IMG/VR virus record: IMGVR_UViG_3300033153_009397
Location: 16,004 to 80,003 of that record
DNA: 64,000 nucleotides
Origin: a virus
Direction: 5' to 3' (one strand)
In this document: piece by piece, positions 48,245 through 56,478 of the stretch
Position numbering within the stretch: position 1 is the first letter of the stretch
Layout: the number at the start of each line of letters is the position of its first letter
Position numbers and translations under genes: made by a program
The notes under the pieces: model-generated
Database searches by the model: none
Seen by the model: only the letters and a program-made list of their open reading frames with translations
What the model was told of the DNA's origin: nothing

Positions 48245-49807
48245 TTATTGTTTAGGAGTATTTATATCTTCTTCTAACTCGCTTAAGTTTGTAGTCTTAA
48301 TGATATTCTCTAGAAACGTACCTTTAACATCTAGCTGGAAACCGTCTTTATACCAATATGTTGCTCTTGCTATTGTATGTTCATAGAGGTACCTACAATT
48401 ATTGGCAAAGTCCACAAAGACTGCTTGGTGTTTGTTGGCTGCTTTACGCATCAGACGACCTATTGCTTGAATGGTTCGAGTCTCACTTTTCCAGCTACCA
48501 GCCAAAACCATCCCCGATAACTCTGGAAAATCAAATCCTTCTCCTACTAGTTGAGTGGTACAAATTAATATGTCTGTATTTCCATTCATCCAGTTGTTGA
48601 ATTTCTCTTCTCTTTTTGGGTCTTCACCGAAGGTATACGAGATATTTTTATCATCATACTTCCTTCCCAGCTTTTTGGCGTGTTCTATTCTGTCAACTAA
48701 GACCAAAACCTTACCCTCTTTAGTGAGTAATATGGCTTCTTTAAGAATTTCTTCATCTCTCCCTTCATTATCGCAGACGTAATCATCGTATATATTTTGA
48801 TACGACCATCCTCTTGGATAAGACCTTGGGGAAATGCGAACAAATCTTACGGTAGGCATGACGCCTCTTCCTTCTTCCACCATTTTGGTTCGAGTTATCT
48901 TCCCAACGTTTGGGCCAAGAAAGGCATGATAAACTAAATCTGTTTTATCACTCCTCATATCCGGAGTAGCTGTCAGACCTAGTCGATAATAAGCTTGGAC
49001 AGCTCTTAACACTGCTTCTGATTGAGCACTGGCAGCTCGATGACACTCATCATATATTATCATTCCAGCATCTCTCACAAATTTTCGATACATCTCATTT
49101 CGTTTTGCTGTACTTTCTCTTTTATCATAAAACACATTGTAAAGAAAAGGAACAGTAGTAATGAGTATTCTTGGCTTGTTTTGGTGGTCGTGAATTAATC
49201 TATATCCCTTTTCTTTGTCTTCCGGTAGAGATACTTCAAGGAACCAAGTGAATTGTTTTATCCACTGTCTTAGAAGAGTAAGGTTAGGTACAATAACTAT
49301 TGTAGGTACACTCAGTAATCTGATGACATTGATAGCCATCACTGTTTTCCCAGAACCAGTAGCAGCGTAAAGAACACATCTATAATCTAATTCAGCCATT
49401 TCCTCTTGAGCATCACGCTGATATTGTTCAAGCACGATTTCATTTTTCCAAGGTATATGGTCAAGAGTATCTGGAATATCACACTGATTAATTATCTCTT
49501 CTATTTCATCATAATAGAATCCTTCTAAGAGGTACATCAATCCAGAAGGAAACCTATTGGTTTTCTTGTCGAATAGGTGTACTTTTCCAGTCCACTCACT
49601 AACCCAGTAATCTATATCTTTTTTTACAGCCCTCATTTCATGTATATCTCTAGCTTTATCCAGCTTCTTATCTAGTTCCTCAAGCTTGTGTTGTCTGATA
49701 AATTTAGCATTAGGTATATCGTAGCACATCACTTTATCCAGAGATTCTTTTACTTCTTCTGGACAATCGATGATTGTTGCATAGACATTCTCTAGTAATA
49801 TCTTCAT
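48245..49807 (-). CDS. Superfamily 2 DNA helicase (XPB/UvsW-like)
   Basis: 520 aa. Walker A YAATGSGKT near residue 146, YDECHRA (DExH) near 250, LTATPDMR, and in the second lobe ILICTTQLVGEGFDFPEL and QAIGRLMRKA (motif VI). An N-terminal 100-residue domain precedes the core. Phage relatives remodel forks and R-loops (UvsW type); archaeal XPB-like helicases help repair. The start ATG 49807 overlaps the upstream gene by 4 nt. Confidence 0.9.
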   Translation of the reverse strand: MKILLENVYATIIDCPEEVKESLDKVMCYDIPNAKFIRQHKLEELDKKLDKARDIHEMRAVKKDIDYWVSEWTGKVHLFDKKTNRFPSGLMYLLEGFYYDEIEEIINQCDIPDTLDHIPWKNEIVLEQYQRDAQEEMAELDYRCVLYAATGSGKTVMAINVIRLLSVPTIVIVPNLTLLRQWIKQFTWFLEVSLPEDKEKGYRLIHDHQNKPRILITTVPFLYNVFYDKRESTAKRNEMYRKFVRDAGMIIYDECHRAASAQSEAVLRAVQAYYRLGLTATPDMRSDKTDLVYHAFLGPNVGKITRTKMVEEGRGVMPTVRFVRISPRSYPRGWSYQNIYDDYVCDNEGRDEEILKEAILLTKEGKVLVLVDRIEHAKKLGRKYDDKNISYTFGEDPKREEKFNNWMNGNTDILICTTQLVGEGFDFPELSGMVLAGSWKSETRTIQAIGRLMRKAANKHQAVFVDFANNCRYLYEHTIARATYWYKDGFQLDVKGTFLENIIKTTNLSELEEDINTPKQ

Positions 49808-50337
49808 TTATATCCCCTTGGTATCAAGTCTTGTTCTTCTTGTAGTATTCTATAACGTAGATGGAACTTTGTTTGTTCAGCTTCTATCTTGGCTATGAAG
49901 CCGTCGAATATTCTTCTCATCATTTCATTGAGGTGATTCTCGTCGAGAGTATGAGCAACTATTAGATTTCCATCTTCTGTTTCTTCTTTTGTTTCCCAGT
50001 GTTTTCCTTTTCTGTTATAGTCCCACGTCATTAACATACCATCTACGATTTCATCTTCTGGGTTTTTGGTAGCAAGAAACTTTTCTTCTAAATACATTAT
50101 AAGAGTTTTTAGTTCCCAAGCCAGATGAGTTGTTTTTTCTATGAACAATTCTTCTGGAATTACTTCATCATGGAAAGACATTTCTATTGTTACTATCTTT
50201 GCATTCATTGTTCTCAATATATCTCTTGTAGCATTAAACCATCTGCTGATGTTGTGGATATATTGTTTTCTTACTTTTTCATCCATTTTATCTAATTCTT
50301 TCTTGATTTCTTTTGCATCTTTTTTTGGTTCTAACAT
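49804..50337 (-). CDS. Hypothetical helical protein
   Basis: 177 aa. Charged helices (DKMDEKVRKQYIHNISRWF; AWELKTLIMYLEEKFLA). Overlaps the helicase by ATGA and follows the winged-helix ATPase by 2 nt, so it probably works with them. No family recognised. Confidence 0.6.
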   Translation of the reverse strand: MLEPKKDAKEIKKELDKMDEKVRKQYIHNISRWFNATRDILRTMNAKIVTIEMSFHDEVIPEELFIEKTTHLAWELKTLIMYLEEKFLATKNPEDEIVDGMLMTWDYNRKGKHWETKEETEDGNLIVAHTLDENHLNEMMRRIFDGFIAKIEAEQTKFHLRYRILQEEQDLIPRGYK

Positions 50338-50339
50338 TT

Positions 50340-51302
50340 TTATCTTCCTTTTATTTGTTCTAATATACGAGTTATTTCACAGTCGTATTCTGTTCTAAAA
50401 TTAATTGGATTAACCATATACTTCAATGATGTGTAAATATCTTCGTTCATGCACTCTTTAGGTATGTGGTAGTTTCCTTTATATGTTTTTTTTAATTCCT
50501 TTAGATGGAAACCAGTAGGATAATGGGAGGTTTTCATTGATATGGTTTTGTCCAGTCTATAAAAACCGTAATATAATTGGTGTAGATAATGTAGTAATTC
50601 TTTGCTTCTTTTAGACCTTGGTCCTCCTTCTATTGAAGGTGTAGCAAAAAGGACAATTTTTATATTTTCCATTTTCAGTAAGTGTTGAATGATTATGTCT
50701 CCTTGTGGGGAATACTCATCAAGTATAACTATTACCTTTTCATTGTCTCTTAAGATTTTAAGTAGTGTAGCCATGTAGTTTTTATGATGGGCTACAAAAA
50801 ATTTTTTATTCATTATTATATCCCATCTGTTCCATTCTGCTATGGCTTTGAATTTTGGTATATGGTGATAGTATAGAAACGTTTTTTCCTTTTTGTTTGA
50901 TACGATATATAGTATAGGAATGTTATTTGAGAAGGCTATCCTCAATGCTGTTATAGTTTTTCCCGTTCCTCTACCCCAAAGATTAACATACAAACTATGT
51001 TTTCTTACATCAATTACATCTAATTGTTGTTTAGTAGCTTTGAAATCATCTAGTGTTTTTACTTTGGAAGTTTCTTGGGGGTCTATATCTTCTTTCCAGA
51101 CAGTTATAGGTCTTCCTCTATCTAGTCCCATTCGTGCTTTGGTAGATTTTAATACTTTTTCTTTTACCAGCTTATCTAATGCATCAAAAATCGTTGTGCG
51201 TGGCATGTGTAAATAGTTTATTATCGTATCTCTATGCATTGCTCCATAAATAGATATTACTTTCGGCAAAAGTTCAAGTTTATTTATAATCCTTTTTGTC
51301 AT
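50340..51302 (-). CDS. Winged-helix/P-loop ATPase, terminase-ATPase-like
   Basis: 320 aa. An N-terminal winged helix (HRDTIINYLHMPRTTIFDALDKLVKE) is joined to a P-loop ATPase with LWGRGTGKT near residue 107 and VIVILDEYS near 192, then LFATPS as motif III. The Arg before the glycine loop and the D-E pair resemble the ATPase half of terminases. It has no nuclease domain. It may load or move DNA at replication or packaging sites; the DNA-binding head is the unusual feature. Confidence 0.65.
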   Translation of the reverse strand: MTKRIINKLELLPKVISIYGAMHRDTIINYLHMPRTTIFDALDKLVKEKVLKSTKARMGLDRGRPITVWKEDIDPQETSKVKTLDDFKATKQQLDVIDVRKHSLYVNLWGRGTGKTITALRIAFSNNIPILYIVSNKKEKTFLYYHHIPKFKAIAEWNRWDIIMNKKFFVAHHKNYMATLLKILRDNEKVIVILDEYSPQGDIIIQHLLKMENIKIVLFATPSIEGGPRSKRSKELLHYLHQLYYGFYRLDKTISMKTSHYPTGFHLKELKKTYKGNYHIPKECMNEDIYTSLKYMVNPINFRTEYDCEITRILEQIKGR

Positions 51303-51353
51303 GTGTGAACATATTGGGCATCTTTATATATAAAGTTGTCGAGCTCGACAAAA

Positions 51354-51893
51354 TTATTCAGAGCTTTTTATGAACATATTAGCTAAATCATCTTCTTGTT
51401 TTTTGTCTTTTTGTTTCTTAGCAGTTTTTCTGGTAGCTTCTAATTCTCGAAGAGCATTAAGAAGTCCTTTGGCATGGTCATTAATGTTTTTGTGACGGAA
51501 TTTAGACAGCTCTGAACCTTCTTTAGTTGAATGACTAAAGGTTTCATCTCTGGATGACTCAATGGCATGGTTTCTCCAGACGTTTACCAAATGAATAAAG
51601 CCCGTCATTATCAGTACCCTATCTACAAGTGATACTCCTCTTTCTTGAAGGTCTGTAAGATAAGCTTTGAATAAGGTTCTTTCTATTTGACATACTCCTC
51701 CATGTTCGAAGAATTTACAAGGAGGTTCAGCATTACGAAGAACACAGTTTACGCATCTCTTGTATGTAGGAGAAAGAACAGTATCTATATCTGCTACTTC
51801 AACAAGGTCTCCTTCAGTTATTAATACGTTAGGTGTTCTGATAAAACCTTCATCTTCAAAATCGTTTTCTGGAGTGATATCTTTATCTTTCAT
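51354..51893 (-). CDS. Possible terminase small subunit
   Basis: 179 aa from ATG 51893. A cysteine cluster CVNCVLRN...CKFFEHGGVCQIE around residues 45-70, then helices and a lysine-rich tail. Location directly opposite TerL, with which it shares a bidirectional TATA box, suggests the DNA-recognition subunit. No small-terminase motif is recognised, so the call rests on context; it could equally be a zinc-binding regulator. Confidence 0.4.
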   Translation of the reverse strand: MKDKDITPENDFEDEGFIRTPNVLITEGDLVEVADIDTVLSPTYKRCVNCVLRNAEPPCKFFEHGGVCQIERTLFKAYLTDLQERGVSLVDRVLIMTGFIHLVNVWRNHAIESSRDETFSHSTKEGSELSKFRHKNINDHAKGLLNALRELEATRKTAKKQKDKKQEDDLANMFIKSSE

Positions 51894-51913
51894 GGTTATC
51901 ACTTGTCATAGTA

Positions 51914-51925
51914 ACATTTAAATGT
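51914..51925. promoter_or_regulatory. Palindromic bidirectional TATA box
   Basis: ACATTTAAATGT is a perfect 12-bp palindrome whose centre lies about 27 nt from the minus-strand ATG at 51893 and 28 nt from the plus-strand ATG at 51948. One TATA box could thus serve both divergent, nearly leaderless operons. Confidence 0.7.
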
Positions 51926-51947
51926 ACCGCATGTTCATTTATATCTA

Positions 51948-52154
51948 ATGAGTAAAGAAGAGGAAGAAGATTACATAGCAGAACAGACGATTACTATTAA
52001 TGCTCTAACTGATGCTCCCATGGAAATATATAACAATGAATATGGTGGGATAGTTATAGAGATAATGGGAGAAAACTTTTATCTTACCGAGAGACAAGTA
52101 AAGATGTTAGAGGATTTTTTTCAAGATAGAAAAGTGAATAATAATGGAGAGTAA
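51948..52154 (+). CDS. Small acidic protein upstream of terminase
   Basis: 68 aa with an acidic start (MSKEEEEDYIAEQ), a beta-rich middle (EYGGIVIEIMGENFYLTE) and a basic C-terminus. Leaderless from the palindromic TATA. It overlaps TerL by 11 nt, so it may be a packaging partner. Unrecognised. Confidence 0.6.
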   Translation: MSKEEEEDYIAEQTITINALTDAPMEIYNNEYGGIVIEIMGENFYLTERQVKMLEDFFQDRKVNNNGE

Positions 52155-53796
52155 TGCTGATAAAAGAATAATTAAGGTCATTAAGGGTATGAAAGAAGAC
52201 CCTAATCTCTTCATTGAGAAAACGACTGGAAAGATTCCTTTTTATTATCAGCAAGAGTTTGCTCGTGCTATTAGAGACCACAGATTTGTTTGTGGTTGTT
52301 GGGCAAGACAACTAGGCAAGAGTTGGATAGTTAGAATGATGGCTATCTGGTTTGCTTTTGTTTATCCCAAGAGTTTTATTATGATTGTTTCTTCTACTGA
52401 GAAACAAGCTTACCATTTTTTTGATTTACTTACACAAGATTTACGTGAATCAAATATTCTTTATAAGTCAGTAGTTGATGACCTTAAAGGTTCATGTAAG
52501 TTTAGTAATGGTAGTAAGATTATTACTTGTGCTCCTTCAGAGAAGGCTGTGCGAGGATATTCTGTTGATTTCCTTATCATGGACGAAGCTGACCGTATCC
52601 CCAGAGAGGTTATAGTTGGTTCTCTTGCTACTACTGCTGCCAGACATGGTAGTGTTGCTATGATTTCCACTCCTAACATAGGCGGTATTGGTTCCTATTT
52701 CCATCAATGTTTTATAGATGGTATGGAAGCCAGAAGAAATGGTAATTTAATTGGTGAAAGACACGGTTATGTCTCATTTCATTATAATTGGGAAGTTGGT
52801 CTAACTGTTTATAGAGATGAATATATTAGAGGTGAAAAGGTTAGAGTTACCCAGCTGGATGAGTTCTTTCTTAAATCTCAAAGAAACAGTCTTCCAGAAT
52901 GGGAGTGGAAAAGAGAATATGAAGCTGAATGGGCAGACGAAGCTGGTCAATACTTTAACAAGGTACATATCGAAGCCAGTATTTGGGACAAGAATTATCG
53001 TATGCAAGAGGTTGTTCGGAGTAAAGGTGTCAAGGAATATATTGGTGAGTTATATGTTCCTAATGTCACTTACTTTGCTGGTATAGATGTAGCTAAACAA
53101 ATTGATTATACGGTTGTTTGCATTGTCAGAGTTCTAGAAGATGGACGTTTCAAGATTGTTTACTTTTTGGAGTGTCAAGGACGAGACTATCCAGAACAAG
53201 AACCTTATATTATTGAAGCTCTTTACAAGTATCATGTTCGTAAGGCTTGGATGGACCGTACTGGTGTAGGTGATAGCTTTGTTGATTATGTCACTCGTAC
53301 TGCTTATGCTATCTGTGATGAGCTAGAAAAGATTGAACCCATTTTTCTTAGTAGCCCCAAGAAGATTGAAGTCTTTGGTAATATTACACCTATTGTAGGT
53401 TCTGCTCTTTGTCAATTCCCTAATCATCATCGTTTTCTTAATGAGATGAAGATGTTAAAAGTAGATATTACTGAAAAAGGCAATGTTCAAATTAATGCTC
53501 CTAAAGAGATGTATGATGTCCATGATGATTATCCTAATGCTTTTGCCCTTGCCATGCAATGTGAACAAGGTGGAGGATACTATGGCGAACCTAAGATTGA
53601 CAGCGTTGCTAAGTATTCTGAGATAGTTCAAGCTGAACGTGAACGTCTTGAATTTTTCAATGAATTCTTCCGTGATAGTTCCAAAGTTATTGGTACTAGT
53701 GCTTATGGCAACTCTGACGGTTTCGTTGCCTCAGTTGGAGGTACTAGAAATAGTTCTTATAGTGGACGTAAAAGACGCAGTACTGACCTATTCTAA
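52144..53796 (+). CDS. terL: Terminase large subunit
   Basis: 550 aa. N-terminal ATPase with CWARQLGKSW (Walker A, about residues 55-60), IMIVSSTEKQA, LIMDEADRIP (Walker B plus catalytic Glu) and MISTPN (coupling motif). C-terminal RNase-H-like nuclease with FAGIDVAKQIDYT near 312, a middle D-R-TGVGDSFVD and the last acidic pair in DDYPNAFAL near 460. All motor and nuclease residues are present. It cuts and translocates concatemeric DNA into the prohead through the portal. Confidence 0.95.
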   Translation: MESNADKRIIKVIKGMKEDPNLFIEKTTGKIPFYYQQEFARAIRDHRFVCGCWARQLGKSWIVRMMAIWFAFVYPKSFIMIVSSTEKQAYHFFDLLTQDLRESNILYKSVVDDLKGSCKFSNGSKIITCAPSEKAVRGYSVDFLIMDEADRIPREVIVGSLATTAARHGSVAMISTPNIGGIGSYFHQCFIDGMEARRNGNLIGERHGYVSFHYNWEVGLTVYRDEYIRGEKVRVTQLDEFFLKSQRNSLPEWEWKREYEAEWADEAGQYFNKVHIEASIWDKNYRMQEVVRSKGVKEYIGELYVPNVTYFAGIDVAKQIDYTVVCIVRVLEDGRFKIVYFLECQGRDYPEQEPYIIEALYKYHVRKAWMDRTGVGDSFVDYVTRTAYAICDELEKIEPIFLSSPKKIEVFGNITPIVGSALCQFPNHHRFLNEMKMLKVDITEKGNVQINAPKEMYDVHDDYPNAFALAMQCEQGGGYYGEPKIDSVAKYSEIVQAERERLEFFNEFFRDSSKVIGTSAYGNSDGFVASVGGTRNSSYSGRKRRSTDLF

Positions 53797-53841
53797 AATC
53801 GACAGAAAGGGGTCATAAATCAACGAGGTGTCAAGTTTTAT

Positions 53842-55563
53842 CTAGTACATGATAGATGATATACAAGATAAAAAAAGTGAACAGAAAAAAGTTTCTGTTA
53901 GTATTATGTTAATTGAGCTTAATTGAGCTTGTTGACAAATGTATGCAGAATAAACAGTAACTGAATCTCCCCCAGTAGAACGAAACTCAAGAGTAAATTT
54001 TCCGTCTGTAGTTGGCATATCAAAATCTGCGTTGCTCCATGTTCTAGATGAACTAAATGAGCCTTCGCATACTGCTGTGCAAAGAACAGAATCTTCAAAC
54101 TTTAAATTTACTTCGAGATTACTTGTAGTAGCATCTGATGCTCCTACGATAACAAAAACTCCCTTTACTGTGGTGTGACTTATATCCCAGTCAGATACAT
54201 CAAAACTGTGTCCACTACCTCCTATAACGACAAAAGTAGTGTTTGTTGTAGAAGTAGGAAATATACTTTGGTCAAATAGCAATGAATTACAAACATAGAA
54301 TTTCCCCTCATTAGATAAAAGAGGTTCTTTATTATTTAATTGAGTCTGTATAGAGGAAGTAACTCCATCAACATAATTAAGTTCGGTAGTACTGAGAGTA
54401 GCTCCATAAAGAATATTGATTTCCGTTGCAGTAGCGGTGACATCCTTTAAGGTATCTGGGAAACCGTCAACATCGGCTTTAAGAGCAGCAACATCTACAC
54501 CATCAATAGTACCACTTGCAGTTATGTTGCCTACAACATCTAAAGTACTGCTCAAGGCAACTGCTCCAGTAACATCAAGGCCTCCGCTAATAGTAGTACC
54601 GCTCGCTATGTCAAGTGTTCCAGCAATGACCGTATTGCCCGTGACGGGGTCAACCGTCATTTTATTAGTATTAATCTTAAGATGCCCGACAATATCTACA
54701 TTCCCAGCAGCATCAATATCACCAGTAGGAGCATCAACAATGAACTTATTGGTACCTATAGTAAGGTCATTACCCAGACTAAGTGTTCCACCAATAGAAG
54801 TATTTCCATCAATATCCACTGTTCCGCTTACTCCAAGGTTGCTAAGTAAATCTAAGTCTCCAGTAATATCAACAGTAGAACCAAATGTAACAGCACCACT
54901 TGTAGCGAAGGTGCTTTGGAAGTCTACTGCTCCTTCAACTGTTTGCGTTCCGCTTACTACATGATTACCAGTGGTATAAAAATTAGTAAAAATTTGACTA
55001 GTACCAGAAGCTAAATCTAAAATCTTGAATCCATAATGAGAGTAGATGTTAACAGATGTATCCAGCTCTGGATATATATTGGAGGTCGTAAAATCTGGTG
55101 CATGGCGTACATCTGTAACATCTATGGCAGTTGTGCCACTGAGGGTCGCAGTGGCAAGTAGGAGACGAGTGAAAGCTGGTGTATAAGAACCAGAAGCATG
55201 AATAGTGAAATCTTCATTACGAGGGTCACGAGTAACGCTTTCACTGTAACTGTTTAATTCAACATAAATATAATTGTGTCCAGCATCAGAAAGAGTAACA
55301 CTGGTAGCTCCTAAATCAAGGTATCTTCCAGCTATGACTATTTCACCAGCAGCAATATTTACTATTGCTCCTCCTCCAGCAGATGCTGAAGAGCCACTGG
55401 AAACATGTCCATAACTATATCTTTTAAGATGGTCTTCTACATATCGTTGAGTATTTTTAAGTACTGATTGTGTATCGTCCCCACTTAAAGTAACTTGGGG
55501 TGTAACTATACCAGCTCCAGCAGATACGCTTGATTCTGTAATATTATATTTGCTTTCTGTCAT
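53842..55563 (-). CDS. Tail-fibre-like beta-repeat protein
   Basis: 573 aa. Long stretches of short repeated strands with Gly, Thr, Ser and Asp (TVDITGDLDLLSNLGVSGTV; NVDIVGHLKINTN), as in triple-stranded beta-helix tail fibres, followed by a globular C-terminal region (about 440-540) that could bind a receptor. The last 20 residues are hydrophobic and cysteine-rich (FFCSLFLSCISSIMY), which is odd for a fibre and may be an anchor or artefact of read-through. Last gene of the tail operon; converges on terL. Confidence 0.7.
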   Translation of the reverse strand: MTESKYNITESSVSAGAGIVTPQVTLSGDDTQSVLKNTQRYVEDHLKRYSYGHVSSGSSASAGGGAIVNIAAGEIVIAGRYLDLGATSVTLSDAGHNYIYVELNSYSESVTRDPRNEDFTIHASGSYTPAFTRLLLATATLSGTTAIDVTDVRHAPDFTTSNIYPELDTSVNIYSHYGFKILDLASGTSQIFTNFYTTGNHVVSGTQTVEGAVDFQSTFATSGAVTFGSTVDITGDLDLLSNLGVSGTVDIDGNTSIGGTLSLGNDLTIGTNKFIVDAPTGDIDAAGNVDIVGHLKINTNKMTVDPVTGNTVIAGTLDIASGTTISGGLDVTGAVALSSTLDVVGNITASGTIDGVDVAALKADVDGFPDTLKDVTATATEINILYGATLSTTELNYVDGVTSSIQTQLNNKEPLLSNEGKFYVCNSLLFDQSIFPTSTTNTTFVVIGGSGHSFDVSDWDISHTTVKGVFVIVGASDATTSNLEVNLKFEDSVLCTAVCEGSFSSSRTWSNADFDMPTTDGKFTLEFRSTGGDSVTVYSAYICQQAQLSSINIILTETFFCSLFLSCISSIMY

Positions 55564-55739
55564 CTCTTTCTACCTTTCTTCCTTTTACTTTTAGGTTTGT
55601 GCTTACTTGAACTTTTCCTTTTCCTTTTACTTTGATTTGCTTTGATAGCTTTTCTAATTTGTTCTCTCTTTCTAGGTCCAATGGGACCATAATTCTTGTT
55701 TCCCCAATACCAATTTTTTCCTTTCTTTCTCCAAGGCAT
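55560..55739 (-). CDS. Small, extremely basic protein
   Basis: 59 aa from ATG 55739 (AAGGTGAT upstream; a longer ATG at 55769 lies in the upstream gene). Begins MPWRKKGKNWYWGNKNYGP and continues into a Lys/Arg/Ser run to the end, with no acidic residue after the first helix. It would bind nucleic acid, perhaps as a packaging or DNA-condensing protein, though it lies in the tail operon. ATGA overlap with the next gene. Confidence 0.6.
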   Translation of the reverse strand: MPWRKKGKNWYWGNKNYGPIGPRKREQIRKAIKANQSKRKRKSSSKHKPKSKRKKGRKR

Positions 55740-55749
55740 TTGTATCACC

Positions 55750-56478
55750 TTACGGTGGGGCTGAACCATGAATGGTAAGGGTATAAGTCTTACCTAACGG
55801 TTTAGCCGTATCAATAATATTTTTAAGCATAACTCTGTTTCTCTCCGATTGTTCAACATAGCTCCCACTCATTTGTCCCCAATAATCAAAATGATTTCTT
55901 CTTGGAGTTTCAACATAGTCATTATATTCTAAGTAAATATCTATACTAAACTTATAAAGGTCAACATAACTTTCTAACCAGTAAGAATAAACCGTAGCTC
56001 CACTACCCCATTTACTATTAGCTACATCATTCCAATAATAAACTGCTGCCCCGCTAGAATAGGGGTCACTAATAACTATAGCGGTTGTATCATCTAAGCT
56101 TTCTGCAAAAGCTTCTGGCCCGATGAAATAATAAATAGTTTGCTTTAATGAACCGGAACTACCTCCTCCTTCAAAATACCCCCAATGATATGTTAATCTA
56201 TTTATGAAAGAGTCTGTTGGCTCATCAGCTAGTCTTTCTAACCCCCAATACTTTCCTAACTCATCTAAAGATTCTCCAAGAGCATTGTCGTCAAAAGGTA
56301 TCTCTACCGTTCTTCCTCTATTTCTATGTTCTTGTCTATTATTTATTCTATCTATTGCACAGTCCATAGCAAAGGCTAACTTGTAAGCATTAGTGGTGTC
56401 ATCAGAAACAAATGCTTGAGGAAGATACCTTAATGTTCCACTGCTAACAATTTCTCCAAATTCTTTATACCAAGCCAT
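55750..56478 (-). CDS. Tail protein following baseplate J (gpI-like position)
   Basis: 242 aa. Aromatic and beta-rich C-terminus (SGATVYSYWLESYVDLYKF). Its N-terminus has a helical region with LGESLDELGKYWGLERLADEPTDSFINRL, the 'L..lg..~gl.R...esd..~R.Rl' pattern of baseplate proteins encoded after gpJ. It starts on the last base of the gpJ-like gene. Likely links baseplate wedge and fibres. Confidence 0.65.
   Translation of the reverse strand: MAWYKEFGEIVSSGTLRYLPQAFVSDDTTNAYKLAFAMDCAIDRINNRQEHRNRGRTVEIPFDDNALGESLDELGKYWGLERLADEPTDSFINRLTYHWGYFEGGGSSGSLKQTIYYFIGPEAFAESLDDTTAIVISDPYSSGAAVYYWNDVANSKWGSGATVYSYWLESYVDLYKFSIDIYLEYNDYVETPRRNHFDYWGQMSGSYVEQSERNRVMLKNIIDTAKPLGKTYTLTIHGSAPP

Noticed and set aside
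54416-54964. 182-codon plus frame antisense to the tail-fibre-like gene
   Set aside because: Shadow of the repetitive Gly/Thr/Ser codons of the real minus-strand gene; low-complexity product and no start signals.
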